Shown: positions 1 to 6,513 of the stretch, in pieces
Layout of the letters: every line of letters starts with the position of its first letter
Position numbering within the stretch: position 1 is the stretch's first letter
Assembly (NCBI GenBank): GCA_021828635.1
Contig: JAJZEJ010000205.1
Location: 1 to 9,403, forward strand
DNA from: Chloroflexota bacterium
GTDB lineage: Bacteria; Chloroflexota; Ktedonobacteria; Ktedonobacterales; Ktedonobacteraceae
Direction: 5' to 3'
DNA length: 9,403 bases
The notes under the pieces: generated by a model
The model's database searches: none
Seen by the model: the letters and a program-made list of their open reading frames with translations, nothing else
Told to the model about the DNA's origin: nothing
Position numbers and translations under genes: made by a program

Positions 1-142
1 AAAAGGTCGCGTAACCGATATCGGCCTGCTCTGTAATATCACGAATTGTCACAGCCTCGTAGCCTTTTTCCAACGTCAAGGCAATCAGAGCTTTTGCCAG
101 TAATCGCTGGGTACGCTTAACGCGCCGATCCTGTCCTTCCAT
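1..142 (-). CDS. TetR/AcrR-family transcriptional regulator, N-terminal part (cut by window edge)
   Basis: Forty-seven N-terminal residues of a TetR-type repressor are visible; the rest lies beyond position 1. The visible part runs from MEGQDRRVKRTQRLL through ALIALTLEKGYEAVTIRDIT to EQADIGYATF. This is the classic start of the TetR DNA-binding domain: a basic lead-in, helix 1, the KGYEAVTIRDI turn, then the helix-turn-helix ending in (V/I)(S/G)xxTFY. I chose the ATG at 142 because a GGGGAGGG ribosome binding site (about 145-152) sits directly upstream; an ATG five codons earlier (157) would place that site inside the gene. The gene is divergent from the P450 at 390, an arrangement in which TetR proteins commonly repress both themselves and the neighbour. 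The ligand domain is not visible, so the inducer cannot be guessed. Confidence 0.88.
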   Translation of the reverse strand, partial: MEGQDRRVKRTQRLLAKALIALTLEKGYEAVTIRDITEQADIGYATF

Positions 143-202
143 ACCTGCCCTCCCCATTTTTGATATTATGCGGTGGAAGTGCTGTTTCACAGAAACGTCC
201 TT

Positions 203-239
203 GTTAGCTTATGATAACACGGCAAGCGCAATCAGCCAA
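203..239 (-). promoter_or_regulatory. Candidate promoter of the tetR gene with overlapping dyad
   Basis: On the minus strand TTGGCT (234-239) and TATCAT (211-216) are separated by 17 bp, a plausible housekeeping-type promoter pointing at the TetR gene, with a leader of roughly 60 nt. An imperfect dyad GTTAGCTTATGATAAC (203-218, six of eight pairs matching) covers the -10 box and could be an autoregulatory operator. A second dyad, GTTTC-ACA-GAAAC (184-196), lies just downstream in the leader. The hexamers are recognised by eye and both elements are inference. Confidence 0.4.
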
Positions 240-255
240 TATTCTCTAAAGAATT

Positions 256-282
256 ACAGGATACCCGCAAGGGATATCCTGT
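256..282. other. 11-bp hairpin with GCAA tetraloop between tetR and P450
   Basis: ACAGGATACCC (256-266) and GGGATATCCTGT (271-282) pair over 11 bp with one bulged A, closing a GCAA loop of the GNRA type. No T-run follows on either strand, so it is not a simple intrinsic terminator. It sits upstream of the likely P450 promoter. It may be a DNA-level dyad for a regulator or a structure in a longer transcript. Confidence 0.5.
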
Positions 283-292
283 TCATTGCCCC

Positions 293-346
293 TTGCATCG
301 CGGCTTTATGATATGATATATATCATAGTATAGTGTATATATCATA
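293..346 (+). promoter_or_regulatory. Candidate P450 promoter with tandem AT-rich operator palindromes
   Basis: TATGATATATATCATA (312-327) is a perfect 16-bp palindrome. A degenerate copy, TAGTGTATATATCATA (331-346), follows 19 bp further on. TTGCAT (293-298), spaced 18 bp from TATATA (317-322), gives a plausible promoter whose -10 lies inside the first palindrome, so a bound repressor would block RNA polymerase. The leader to the ATG at 390 would be about 60 nt. The divergent TetR protein is the obvious candidate ligand-responsive repressor, but another factor, such as a PadR-type one, is not excluded. The palindrome is directly visible; the promoter and the protein that binds it are inference. 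Confidence 0.55.
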
Positions 347-389
347 GCTTTCGGAAGATGACAAAGCGCACGGCATAGAGAGGATAACC

Positions 390-1649
390 ATGCAGCATAT
401 TGATAGCAGTAAGACGACTGAACAGCCAGCAATGGGCCAGGAACAATGTCCGGTACGAGGGATACATGGTCTCCTGTCATGGCAGAAGACGGCACGCACA
501 TCAGAAGTAGGGCTACCCGCGATTGAGCGTGATGAACAAGGTGTGTGGCATGTGCGCAGTTTCGCGGCGGCACGTACTGTATTGCGTAGCGGCGATACAA
601 AGCAGGCAGGTTTCCAGGCTGAGTCTATGGAGCGCATGCAGCATATTATGCGTGCGCCCATTCTCTACCTTGATGGCAAAGAGCATAATCAGCAGCGTAA
701 AATGACAGCCCGTTTCTTTACACCCAAATTTGTAAGTGACCATTATCGTCTCTTGATGGAGCAGCAGGCACACCGGATGGTACGCAAACTGAAACGCAAG
801 AAGCAAGGTGATATCAGCCAGATGAGCCTGACATTAGCAGTAGGCGGTATCTCGCAAATTGTCGGTTTAACAAACAGTTTCCCTGGTCTGGCACAGCGTC
901 TTGAAGCATTTTTCGACTTCCACGGCATGACTGATTTGAAGCAATTATCAGCTCATCCCTTGCGCCTGCTCCAAAACCAGAGCCGCCTTTTCGCTTTTTA
1001 TTTTCTGGATGTCTTACCAGCCATTCGCGCTCGTCGGCGTCAAGTGCAACAGGATGTGATTTCGCATCTCATTGGTCAGAACTATAACAATCTGGAAATT
1101 CTGAGCGAATGCCTGGTTTACGCGGCAGCGGGCATGATTACAACACGCGAGTTTATCAGTGTGGCTGCTCTGCATCTACTCGAACAGCCGGAGTTACGCG
1201 CTCACTATCTAACGGCACCAGAGGAAGAACGCTATAAAATATTACACGAGATTTTGCGCATAGAGCCAGTAGTGGGCCAGATTTATCGTCGCACCGTCGC
1301 TGATATTAAAGTCGAGCAGGCTGATACCAGTGTGGTGATACCGGCGGGCGAGAAGGTCAGTGTGCATGTATACGGCGCGAACGAAGATGAGCAAATGGTT
1401 GGCGAATATCCATTAGGACTGTGTCCAGTGCGTCAGATGAAGGATGATACTGTGCCTGATATGGTGATGAGTTTCGGCGATGGTGTGCATCGCTGCCCCG
1501 GTGCCTATATTGCTATTCAGGAAACCGACATCTTCCTGCAACGTCTGCTGGCACAGGACAATCTGCGCATCGTCAGTAAGCCGACCATTCGCTGGAATGA
1601 GCCAGTCGAAGCCTACGAGGTACGCGACTTTCTGGTGACGCTGGACTAA
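390..1649 (+). CDS. Cytochrome P450
   Basis: A 419-residue soluble bacterial P450, the usual length for the class, with no N-terminal membrane anchor. The heme-binding loop FGDGVHRCPGAYIA (362-375) contains the thiolate ligand Cys369. The K-helix ExxR motif is EILR (287-290). His99 and Arg103 in the C-helix region match the HxxxR that contacts a heme propionate. The I-helix reads AAAGMITTREF (245-255): the oxygen-activating Thr is present, but the acidic residue usually just before it is Ile250. Such enzymes are monooxygenases fed electrons by ferredoxin and reductase, and no redox partner is encoded nearby. The substrate cannot be inferred. The ATG at 390 is preceded by an AGAGAGGA ribosome binding site. 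The gene is divergent from a TetR regulator and probably controlled by it. No convincing terminator follows it. Confidence 0.93.
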   Translation: MQHIDSSKTTEQPAMGQEQCPVRGIHGLLSWQKTARTSEVGLPAIERDEQGVWHVRSFAAARTVLRSGDTKQAGFQAESMERMQHIMRAPILYLDGKEHNQQRKMTARFFTPKFVSDHYRLLMEQQAHRMVRKLKRKKQGDISQMSLTLAVGGISQIVGLTNSFPGLAQRLEAFFDFHGMTDLKQLSAHPLRLLQNQSRLFAFYFLDVLPAIRARRRQVQQDVISHLIGQNYNNLEILSECLVYAAAGMITTREFISVAALHLLEQPELRAHYLTAPEEERYKILHEILRIEPVVGQIYRRTVADIKVEQADTSVVIPAGEKVSVHVYGANEDEQMVGEYPLGLCPVRQMKDDTVPDMVMSFGDGVHRCPGAYIAIQETDIFLQRLLAQDNLRIVSKPTIRWNEPVEAYEVRDFLVTLD

Positions 1650-1887
1650 ATGACTCTGATTAAGAGTGAGTTAGCGCGGGCGTCTGAACAGATAATGGCG
1701 AAATTCATTTCTCACTTGTTGCGGACGCCGCCAGTTGAGCAAACCCATCTCGCTGTAAAGCAACAAACATTGTAAGAGAGCTTGATCTGCTTTGAGCCAT
1801 GCGTTAGCTTGCCTACACTCAGCTAATAACGTAGAATGAAGGTTGAATGGTGAGCCTATAAGCTTGCTTCAAGTGGAGATAGCTTCT
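1650..1887. promoter_or_regulatory. Intergenic region with candidate promoter for the YdeI-like gene
   Basis: This stretch holds no supportable gene. Near its right end TTGAGC (1792-1797) and TACACT (1814-1819) are 16 bp apart, a reasonable plus-strand promoter giving a leader of about 60 nt before the ATG at 1888. At the left, two weak pairings (AGTGAG 1665-1670 with CTCACT 1711-1716, and GGCGTC 1679-1684 with GACGCC 1724-1729) are interleaved rather than nested. They do not form a standard terminator behind the P450, and no T-run is present. Confidence 0.4.
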
Positions 1888-2469
1888 ATGAAGAACGCAG
1901 ACAGTCGGCCAGTCATGACGTTTGAAAGCCAGCAGAGTTGGGATGCATGGCTTAAAGAGCATCACACTGATACCCAGGGTATCTGGCTCAAAATAGCCAA
2001 AAAAGCGACCGGCGTAGCTTCTGTATCTTACGCGGAAGCCTTAGAAAGCGCAATCTGCTATGGCTGGATTGATGGGCAAAAAGCCTCTTTTGATGACCAG
2101 TACTGGTTACAGAAATTCACGCCACGCCGCCCAAAAAGCATCTGGTCAAAAGTCAATTGCGACGCGGCAATGGCGTTGCTTGCCGCCGGTAAAATGCAAC
2201 CAGCAGGGATACGGCAGATAGAACTGGCAAAGACCGATGGTCGTTGGGAAGCGGCCTACGAGTCACAAAGCCAGATAACTATCCCTGCTGATTTGCAGAG
2301 TGAACTGGACAAAAATCAACAGGCAAAAGAGTTCTTTAGCACATTGGATAGCAGAAACCGCTATGCCGTACTGTTCAGAATCCAGACGGCTAAAAAACCC
2401 GAAACTCGCGCCGCTCGTATACAGAAATTCGTTGAAATGTTATCTAAAAACCAGAAAATATACCTTTAG
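1888..2469 (+). CDS. YdeI/OmdA-like protein (bacteriocin-protection family)
   Basis: A 193-residue protein with the hallmarks of the family annotated as YdeI/OmpD-associated or bacteriocin-protection proteins: SWDAWLKEHH (17-26), SYAEALESAICYGWIDGQ (47-64), FTPRRPKSIWSKVN (77-90) and the C-terminal PETRAARIQKFVEML (171-185). Its molecular activity is unknown. The family name comes from a Salmonella protein linked to polymyxin resistance, which may not transfer to this one. No signal peptide is seen, so it is probably cytoplasmic. I chose the ATG at 1888 because GTGGAG (1873-1878) lies 9 nt upstream and the family signature begins soon after; a TTG at 1843 in the same frame has no such support. 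The ThuA-like gene starts 33 bp downstream and is probably cotranscribed. Confidence 0.85.
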   Translation: MKNADSRPVMTFESQQSWDAWLKEHHTDTQGIWLKIAKKATGVASVSYAEALESAICYGWIDGQKASFDDQYWLQKFTPRRPKSIWSKVNCDAAMALLAAGKMQPAGIRQIELAKTDGRWEAAYESQSQITIPADLQSELDKNQQAKEFFSTLDSRNRYAVLFRIQTAKKPETRAARIQKFVEMLSKNQKIYL

Positions 2470-2502
2470 TCACACTGAGAACGTATAGAAAGGCTTACAC
2501 AC

Positions 2503-3147
2503 ATGAAATCCGCATTGATCGTCTGGGGTGGCTGGCAGGGACACGAACCAGAACAGGGCGCGGCACTTTTCGCACCGTTTTTGCGCGAGCAAGGCTATGA
2601 GGTCGAGGTCTCGGATACACTGGATGCTTATTTGAACAGCGAAAAAATGCAATCGCTCAGTCTCATCGTGCCGATTTGGACGATGGGAACTATCACGAAA
2701 GAGCAAGAAAGCGGTCTGCTGGACGCGGTACGTGGCGGAGCGGGTATTGCTGGCTGGCATGGCTGCATGGCCGATTCGTTCCGCAACAACACCGAATATC
2801 AATTCATGGTTGGCGGTCAATGGGTCGCACACCCTGGCAATATCATTGATTATGAGGTCAACATCACCAAACACGATGACCCAATTGTGGCAGGTTTACA
2901 AGATTTTCGTATGCACTCCGAGCAGTACTACATGCATATCGACCCTATGAATGAGGTACTGGCAACCACGACCTTTAGCGGCGAATACGCGCCCTGGACA
3001 GCCGATTGCGTGATGCCGGTGGTCTGGAAAAAACGCTGGGGTCAGGGCAAAGTCTTTTATAGCTCGCTAGGTCACGTGGTGAAAGATTTTGAGGTGCCGG
3101 AGGCGTTTGAGATTATGCGACGCGGCATGTTGTGGGCCAGCCGATAA
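2503..3147 (+). CDS. ThuA-like domain protein
   Basis: A 214-residue single-domain protein of the ThuA (trehalose utilization) type, which has a class I glutamine-amidotransferase-like fold. Visible landmarks are the opening strand and turn [14 protein letters not shown] (3-16), [16 protein letters not shown] (79-94) at the position of the nucleophile elbow, GGQWVAHPG (104-112), HSEQYYMH (138-145) and the closing [19 protein letters not shown] (173-191). The length is typical of stand-alone members. In this family the role is mostly inferred from sugar-catabolism gene clusters. None of the neighbours here is a sugar gene, so a trehalose role should not be assumed. Cys88 follows GWHG, but I cannot say that it is catalytic. 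The start ATG has GAAAGG about 10 nt upstream. It is probably cotranscribed with the preceding YdeI-like gene. Confidence 0.85.
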   Translation: MKSALIVWGGWQGHEPEQGAALFAPFLREQGYEVEVSDTLDAYLNSEKMQSLSLIVPIWTMGTITKEQESGLLDAVRGGAGIAGWHGCMADSFRNNTEYQFMVGGQWVAHPGNIIDYEVNITKHDDPIVAGLQDFRMHSEQYYMHIDPMNEVLATTTFSGEYAPWTADCVMPVVWKKRWGQGKVFYSSLGHVVKDFEVPEAFEIMRRGMLWASR

Positions 3148-3172
3148 GCAAGGAAATTGCCGCCAAAAAGGC

Positions 3173-3203
3173 TTGCATATGACGTTACGTCATGCTTTAC
3201 ACT
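3173..3203 (+). promoter_or_regulatory. MerR-type promoter (19-bp spacer with central dyad)
   Basis: TTGCAT (3173-3178) and TACACT (3198-3203) are separated by exactly 19 bp. The spacer contains the perfect 7+1+7 dyad ATGACGT-T-ACGTCAT (3179-3193). An overlong spacer with a dyad is the hallmark of promoters that MerR-family activators switch on by twisting the DNA. The gene immediately downstream encodes such a regulator, so autoactivation is expected. The AAGGAGGT ribosome binding site at 3214-3221 fits a start site near 3210. Confidence 0.72.
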
Positions 3204-3233
3204 CCTTTTTAGAAAGGAGGTAGCACCTGAATC

Positions 3234-4049
3234 ATGAGTCAAAAATGGTATCAAACCAGCCAGTTCGCGCGGAAAGCGGCGGTTTCACAACGCACGCTAC
3301 GCTATTATGATAGAGTTGGGCTACTTTCACCATCAAGTCATAGCGCGGCGGGCCATCGACTGTATAGCGATGCCGATCTACCACGCCTTCAGCAAATTCT
3401 GGCGCTCAAGTTTCTTGGTTTCTCGCTGGAAGAGATCAAGCACTGCCTGCATGTCGGCCCAACTGGTCTGCGCGAGTCGCTTTTTCTGCAAAAGGCCATG
3501 ATGCGTGAGCGGCGTATGCAACTGGATACGGTTATCCAGGCGCTTGAAGAGACCGAGAAGTTGCTAGCAGTCAACGCGCAAAACTGGGACGCGATTATAA
3601 GAGTGATTCAGGTGATACAAATGACACAGAGCAATGATTGGCAAAAGAAGTACTTTAGTGACGAGCAGCTTGCGCGGATGGAGGAACTGAGCAAGCAATC
3701 CTATAGCGAAGAGCAGCGCCAGCAACTAGCTGAACGCGGCAAAAACTGGACTGAGGAAGATCAGCGCCGCGCCAGCCAGCAATGGAGCGAGGTGTTAAGC
3801 GAACTCAAACGTCTCGTCGCTGGCGGACAAGACCCGGCCAGTTCCAATGCCCAGGCATTTGCCGCACGCTGGCTCGCCTTGATCGGCCAGTTCACGCAAA
3901 GCGATGCTGGCATCACGAAGGGGCTACAAAACATGTACGGCAAGCTGAAAGAGATGCCCGCCGAGCAGCGCCCCATCCCCTATCCCTACACGGCTGAGGA
4001 AGAGGCATTCCTGGGCAAGGCGCTTGAAGTTTACAAGCAGGGGCAATAG
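3234..4049 (+). CDS. tipA-like: TipA-type MerR-family regulator (MerR HTH plus TipAS drug-binding domain)
   Basis: A 271-residue regulator. Residues 5-72 form a MerR winged helix: FARKAAVSQRTLRYYDRVGLL (11-31), then GHRLYSDADLPRLQQI (40-55) and LGFSLEEIKHCL (61-72). A helical linker (about 76-120) would form the dimer coiled coil. Residues 130-271 match the TipAS antibiotic-recognition domain, with YFSDEQLARMEEL (140-152) and a helical bundle up to GLQNMYGKL (230-238). In Streptomyces TipA this domain binds thiopeptides, which attach covalently to a cysteine. Here the only cysteine is Cys71 in the DNA-binding half, so binding must be non-covalent or the ligand different. A strong AAGGAGGT lies 12 nt before the ATG, and a stop codon two codons upstream fixes the start. 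A MerR-style promoter lies directly upstream. The gene converges with ftsH across a long hairpin. Confidence 0.9.
   Translation: MSQKWYQTSQFARKAAVSQRTLRYYDRVGLLSPSSHSAAGHRLYSDADLPRLQQILALKFLGFSLEEIKHCLHVGPTGLRESLFLQKAMMRERRMQLDTVIQALEETEKLLAVNAQNWDAIIRVIQVIQMTQSNDWQKKYFSDEQLARMEELSKQSYSEEQRQQLAERGKNWTEEDQRRASQQWSEVLSELKRLVAGGQDPASSNAQAFAARWLALIGQFTQSDAGITKGLQNMYGKLKEMPAEQRPIPYPYTAEEEAFLGKALEVYKQGQ
3621..4049 (+). CDS. Possible internal translation product: free TipAS-like ligand-binding domain
   Basis: Within the TipA-type gene an in-frame ATG at 3621 (Met130) is preceded by AGGTGAT (3610-3616). This matches seven bases of the anti-Shine-Dalgarno complement at the right register for initiation. 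The product would be 142 residues and start exactly at the ligand-binding domain (MTQSNDWQKKYFSDEQL). Streptomyces lividans tipA makes a comparable short form, TipAS, from an internal in-frame start. The ribosome binding site and start are seen directly; that the site is used is inference. Helix-forming codons with G-rich sequence can mimic such a site by chance. Confidence 0.45.
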   Translation: MTQSNDWQKKYFSDEQLARMEELSKQSYSEEQRQQLAERGKNWTEEDQRRASQQWSEVLSELKRLVAGGQDPASSNAQAFAARWLALIGQFTQSDAGITKGLQNMYGKLKEMPAEQRPIPYPYTAEEEAFLGKALEVYKQGQ

Positions 4050-4057
4050 ACCTGCTA

Positions 4058-4126
4058 GAAGACGAACAGACAACAAACGGGTAAAAGGCGTTCCACCTTT
4101 TACCCGTTTGTTGTCTGTTCGTCTTC
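4058..4126. terminator. Perfect 31-bp hairpin between convergent tipA-like and ftsH genes
   Basis: Positions 4058-4088 and 4096-4126 are exact reverse complements over 31 bp around a 7-nt loop (CGTTCCA). The hairpin starts 8 nt after the tipA-like stop codon and ends 6 nt before the ftsH stop codon, so it can fold at the 3' end of both transcripts. On the plus strand it is followed by the moderately T-rich GTTGTTTT. On the minus strand no T-run follows, so for ftsH it may protect the mRNA end more than terminate. Confidence 0.8.
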
Positions 4127-4132
4127 GTTGTT

Positions 4133-6196
4133 TTAGGCGTTACCAAAATCGGCTGGACCAAACTCAGGAGCGGGAGGCTGCACAGGTATGGTTGGCGCAA
4201 CGGCCTTTGGCACACCTGCCGGACTACCCTTAATCGGAAGTTTGGGAAATTGCGTCGAGGCAATTGGCGCACCCGTCTCTTGCATGATCGCATGCATTTT
4301 AGCAGCATCAATCGTCTCGTGACGACGTAGCTCCTGCGCGATCAGGTCGAGCGTCGAGCGATAGGTCGTGAGCAGTTCGACAGCCTCGCCGTAGCAACCG
4401 CGCACGATACGATCTACCTCTTCGTCAATCAATTCGGCAGTCTCTTCGCTATAGCTTGATGGCGCACCGGTATCGCCGCCGCCCGCGAAAGGACTCTGGC
4501 GATCACTGAAGGAAACGGTTCCCATACGCTCACTCATACCCCAGCGCGTCACCATCTGACGCGCAAGAGCCGTGACACGCTGCAAGTCGTTCTCAGCACC
4601 GGTAGTGATGCGTCCGAAGACCACCTGCTCAGCAGAGCGACCACCCAGGGCTGTGATGATCTGCGTAATCAGATACTCTTTCGAGTAGTTGTAGCGATCA
4701 TCAAGCGGCGTGTACATTGTGACACCAAGTGCCTGCCCACGTGGCACAATCGTGACCTTCGTGACTGGGTCAGAGCCTTCCAATAGCAACCCAGTCAGCG
4801 CATGACCACCCTCGTGATACGCGGTCACATCCAGATCAGCATCGCTCAGTACCAGTGGACGCTCAGCCCCCAATATAATCTTATCCAGCGCATCATCAAA
4901 ACAGCGTTGCGTCACACGATCAAGGTTGCGGCGTGCGGCCAACAAGGCAGCCTCGTTGACCAGATTCGCCAAGTCAGCACCAACCATACCAGTTGTGGCA
5001 CGCGCAATAGCCACCAGGTCCACATCACCGGCCAGTGGTACATTGCGGCTATGAATCTTGAGGATGGCTAAGCGGCCATTCCAGTCGGGACGATCCACAG
5101 TGACACGGCGGTCGAAACGACCGGGGCGCAACAGTGCCAGGTCAAGACCATCGGGACGATTAGTAGCGGCAATAACAACCACCGCTTGACGGTTATCAAA
5201 ACCATCCATCTCAACCAGCAACTGGTTGAGCGTCTGCTCACGCTCATCATTCGTATTGATGCTAGAACCGCGCTGGCGACCAACGGCGTCAATTTCATCA
5301 ATAAAGATGATGCTTGGCGAGGCTTTTTTGGCCTGATCGAAGAGGTCACGCACACGGCTGGCACCAACACCAACCAGCACTTCAACAAATTCAGACCCAC
5401 TCATCGAGAAGAATGGCACGCCTGCTTCACCAGCTACGGCACGTGCCAGGAGCGTTTTACCGGTTCCTGGAGGGCCAACCAGCAACACACCACGCGGTAT
5501 CTTGCCGCCCAGACGCTGGAACTTTTGTGGCGTCTTGAGGAACTCCACCACTTCTTGCAACTCATATTTGGCCTCATCGACACCAGCAACATCCGCAAAG
5601 GTCGTGCTAGGACGATCTTCGAGAATCAGCTTGGCCCGGCTCTTGCCAAAACTGAACACACCCTGCTGCCCCTGTGTCGCACGGCGACTCAAGAACATAA
5701 AGAGACCGATCAGCAGAACCCAGGGTATGAGATTGATTAGCAGGTTGAGCCAGAAACTGTTGTCGGCTGGCGGCTGATAGGAGACGGTAGCCCCACTGTT
5801 AATCAGCAACTGCGGAAGTTGCGGATCACCATTAGCGAGTTGTGCCAATTGATACTGGCTATAGCCATTGAACGGCGTGTTAAATTGCCCCTGTATTTGG
5901 CTCTGCCCAACAAAAGTTGCCGTCTTGATATTCTTAGCATTTATCTCTTGATAAAGTTGCGTGTACGAAATGTTATCAACTTTGGGCGTATTCGTTTGTG
6001 TACTAGAACTAAAGTAATTGTATATATAGACAACGAGCATAATGGCGACAAGAACGAGCAGCCAGCGATTCAAATTGTAGGAAGGACGTTTTTGTGGTCC
6101 TCCTTGTCCATTAGGGCCACCAGAATTTCCGGGGCGCTGCGTCTGCCTGTCGTTATTGTTTTGTAGCCAGTGCATGTTACCCGGCTGTCTATCCAT
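4133..6196 (-). CDS. ftsH: ATP-dependent zinc metalloprotease FtsH
   Basis: Membrane-anchored AAA+ protease that extracts and degrades misfolded membrane proteins and short-lived cytosolic regulators as a hexamer. From the ATG at 6196 it has 687 residues. In numbering from an alternative ATG at 6220 (eight residues more): TM1 about 53-70, a periplasmic domain, TM2 about 157-177, Walker A GPPGTGKT (249-256), Walker B IIFIDEID (304-311), second region of homology with RPGRFDRR (365-372), zinc site HEGGH (469-473) and third zinc ligand in GAENDL (Asp545). The zinc motif is HEGGH rather than the usual HEAGH, with all ligands kept. The N-terminus before TM1 is Gln/Asn/Gly-rich, and the C-terminus ends in a Pro/Ala-rich tail. 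I prefer 6196 because AGGG lies about 8 nt upstream, while 6220 has no good ribosome binding site. It is transcribed alone. Confidence 0.97.
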   Translation of the reverse strand: MDRQPGNMHWLQNNNDRQTQRPGNSGGPNGQGGPQKRPSYNLNRWLLVLVAIMLVVYIYNYFSSSTQTNTPKVDNISYTQLYQEINAKNIKTATFVGQSQIQGQFNTPFNGYSQYQLAQLANGDPQLPQLLINSGATVSYQPPADNSFWLNLLINLIPWVLLIGLFMFLSRRATQGQQGVFSFGKSRAKLILEDRPSTTFADVAGVDEAKYELQEVVEFLKTPQKFQRLGGKIPRGVLLVGPPGTGKTLLARAVAGEAGVPFFSMSGSEFVEVLVGVGASRVRDLFDQAKKASPSIIFIDEIDAVGRQRGSSINTNDEREQTLNQLLVEMDGFDNRQAVVVIAATNRPDGLDLALLRPGRFDRRVTVDRPDWNGRLAILKIHSRNVPLAGDVDLVAIARATTGMVGADLANLVNEAALLAARRNLDRVTQRCFDDALDKIILGAERPLVLSDADLDVTAYHEGGHALTGLLLEGSDPVTKVTIVPRGQALGVTMYTPLDDRYNYSKEYLITQIITALGGRSAEQVVFGRITTGAENDLQRVTALARQMVTRWGMSERMGTVSFSDRQSPFAGGGDTGAPSSYSEETAELIDEEVDRIVRGCYGEAVELLTTYRSTLDLIAQELRRHETIDAAKMHAIMQETGAPIASTQFPKLPIKGSPAGVPKAVAPTIPVQPPAPEFGPADFGNA

Positions 6197-6288
6197 AATG
6201 TTTCCCTGCTTTCTGGGCATCCAACATGCTGCATTCCGTATAGAAGGAAAGCGTTGGAGTGCGTCGGGTTGCGAATGGTGACACTTCT

Positions 6289-6317
6289 ATTATATCGTAT
6301 CGATGCCGGAAATGCAC
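6289..6317 (-). promoter_or_regulatory. Candidate ftsH promoter
   Basis: On the minus strand a perfect TATAAT (6289-6294) lies 17 bp downstream of GTGCAT (6312-6317), a weak -35 box. Transcription would begin near 6282, giving a leader of about 86 nt before the chosen ftsH start. It sits between the bidirectional terminator at 6428-6462 and ftsH, so ftsH appears to be transcribed independently of the genes upstream. The -10 box is clear; the -35 box is not. Confidence 0.55.
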
Positions 6318-6427
6318 GCACCGAATACTTTTCTGTAGGGGTCTATGAATTACTCGGTGGCCCGCTTGTTCGAGTCCAGAAACCCAGCTACTTGACCTAT
6401 CTACGAGCCATAACCTAAAATGGATAC

Positions 6428-6462
6428 AAAAAGAGCCGCGCAATTGCGCGGAACCTCTTTTT
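6428..6462. terminator. Bidirectional intrinsic terminator
   Basis: CCGCGC-AATT-GCGCGG (6436-6451) forms a GC-rich stem. It is flanked by AAAAAGAG (6428-6435) and CTCTTTTT (6455-6462), which pair further and supply a T-run on both strands. On the minus strand it lies about 50 nt behind the small gene ending at 6514 and insulates it from ftsH. A plus-strand role has no obvious client gene. Confidence 0.9.
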
Positions 6463-6513
6463 AGTTTCTCATATTATACTGCCTCAGCTCTCAGGACGTA
6501 ATAAATCACGTTC

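Noticed and set aside
1665..1729. Terminator or pseudoknot behind the P450
   Set aside because: The two 6-bp pairings are interleaved, short and lack a T-run; they are likely to be chance.
1843..1887. Upstream TTG start for the YdeI-like gene (208 residues)
   Set aside because: The extra residues do not resemble the family, and the ATG at 1888 has a GTGGAG site at proper spacing.
5186..5740. 184-residue open frame on the plus strand opposite ftsH
   Set aside because: It is antisense to the conserved ATPase core of ftsH, has no ribosome binding site or family resemblance, and is explained by codon bias of the real gene.
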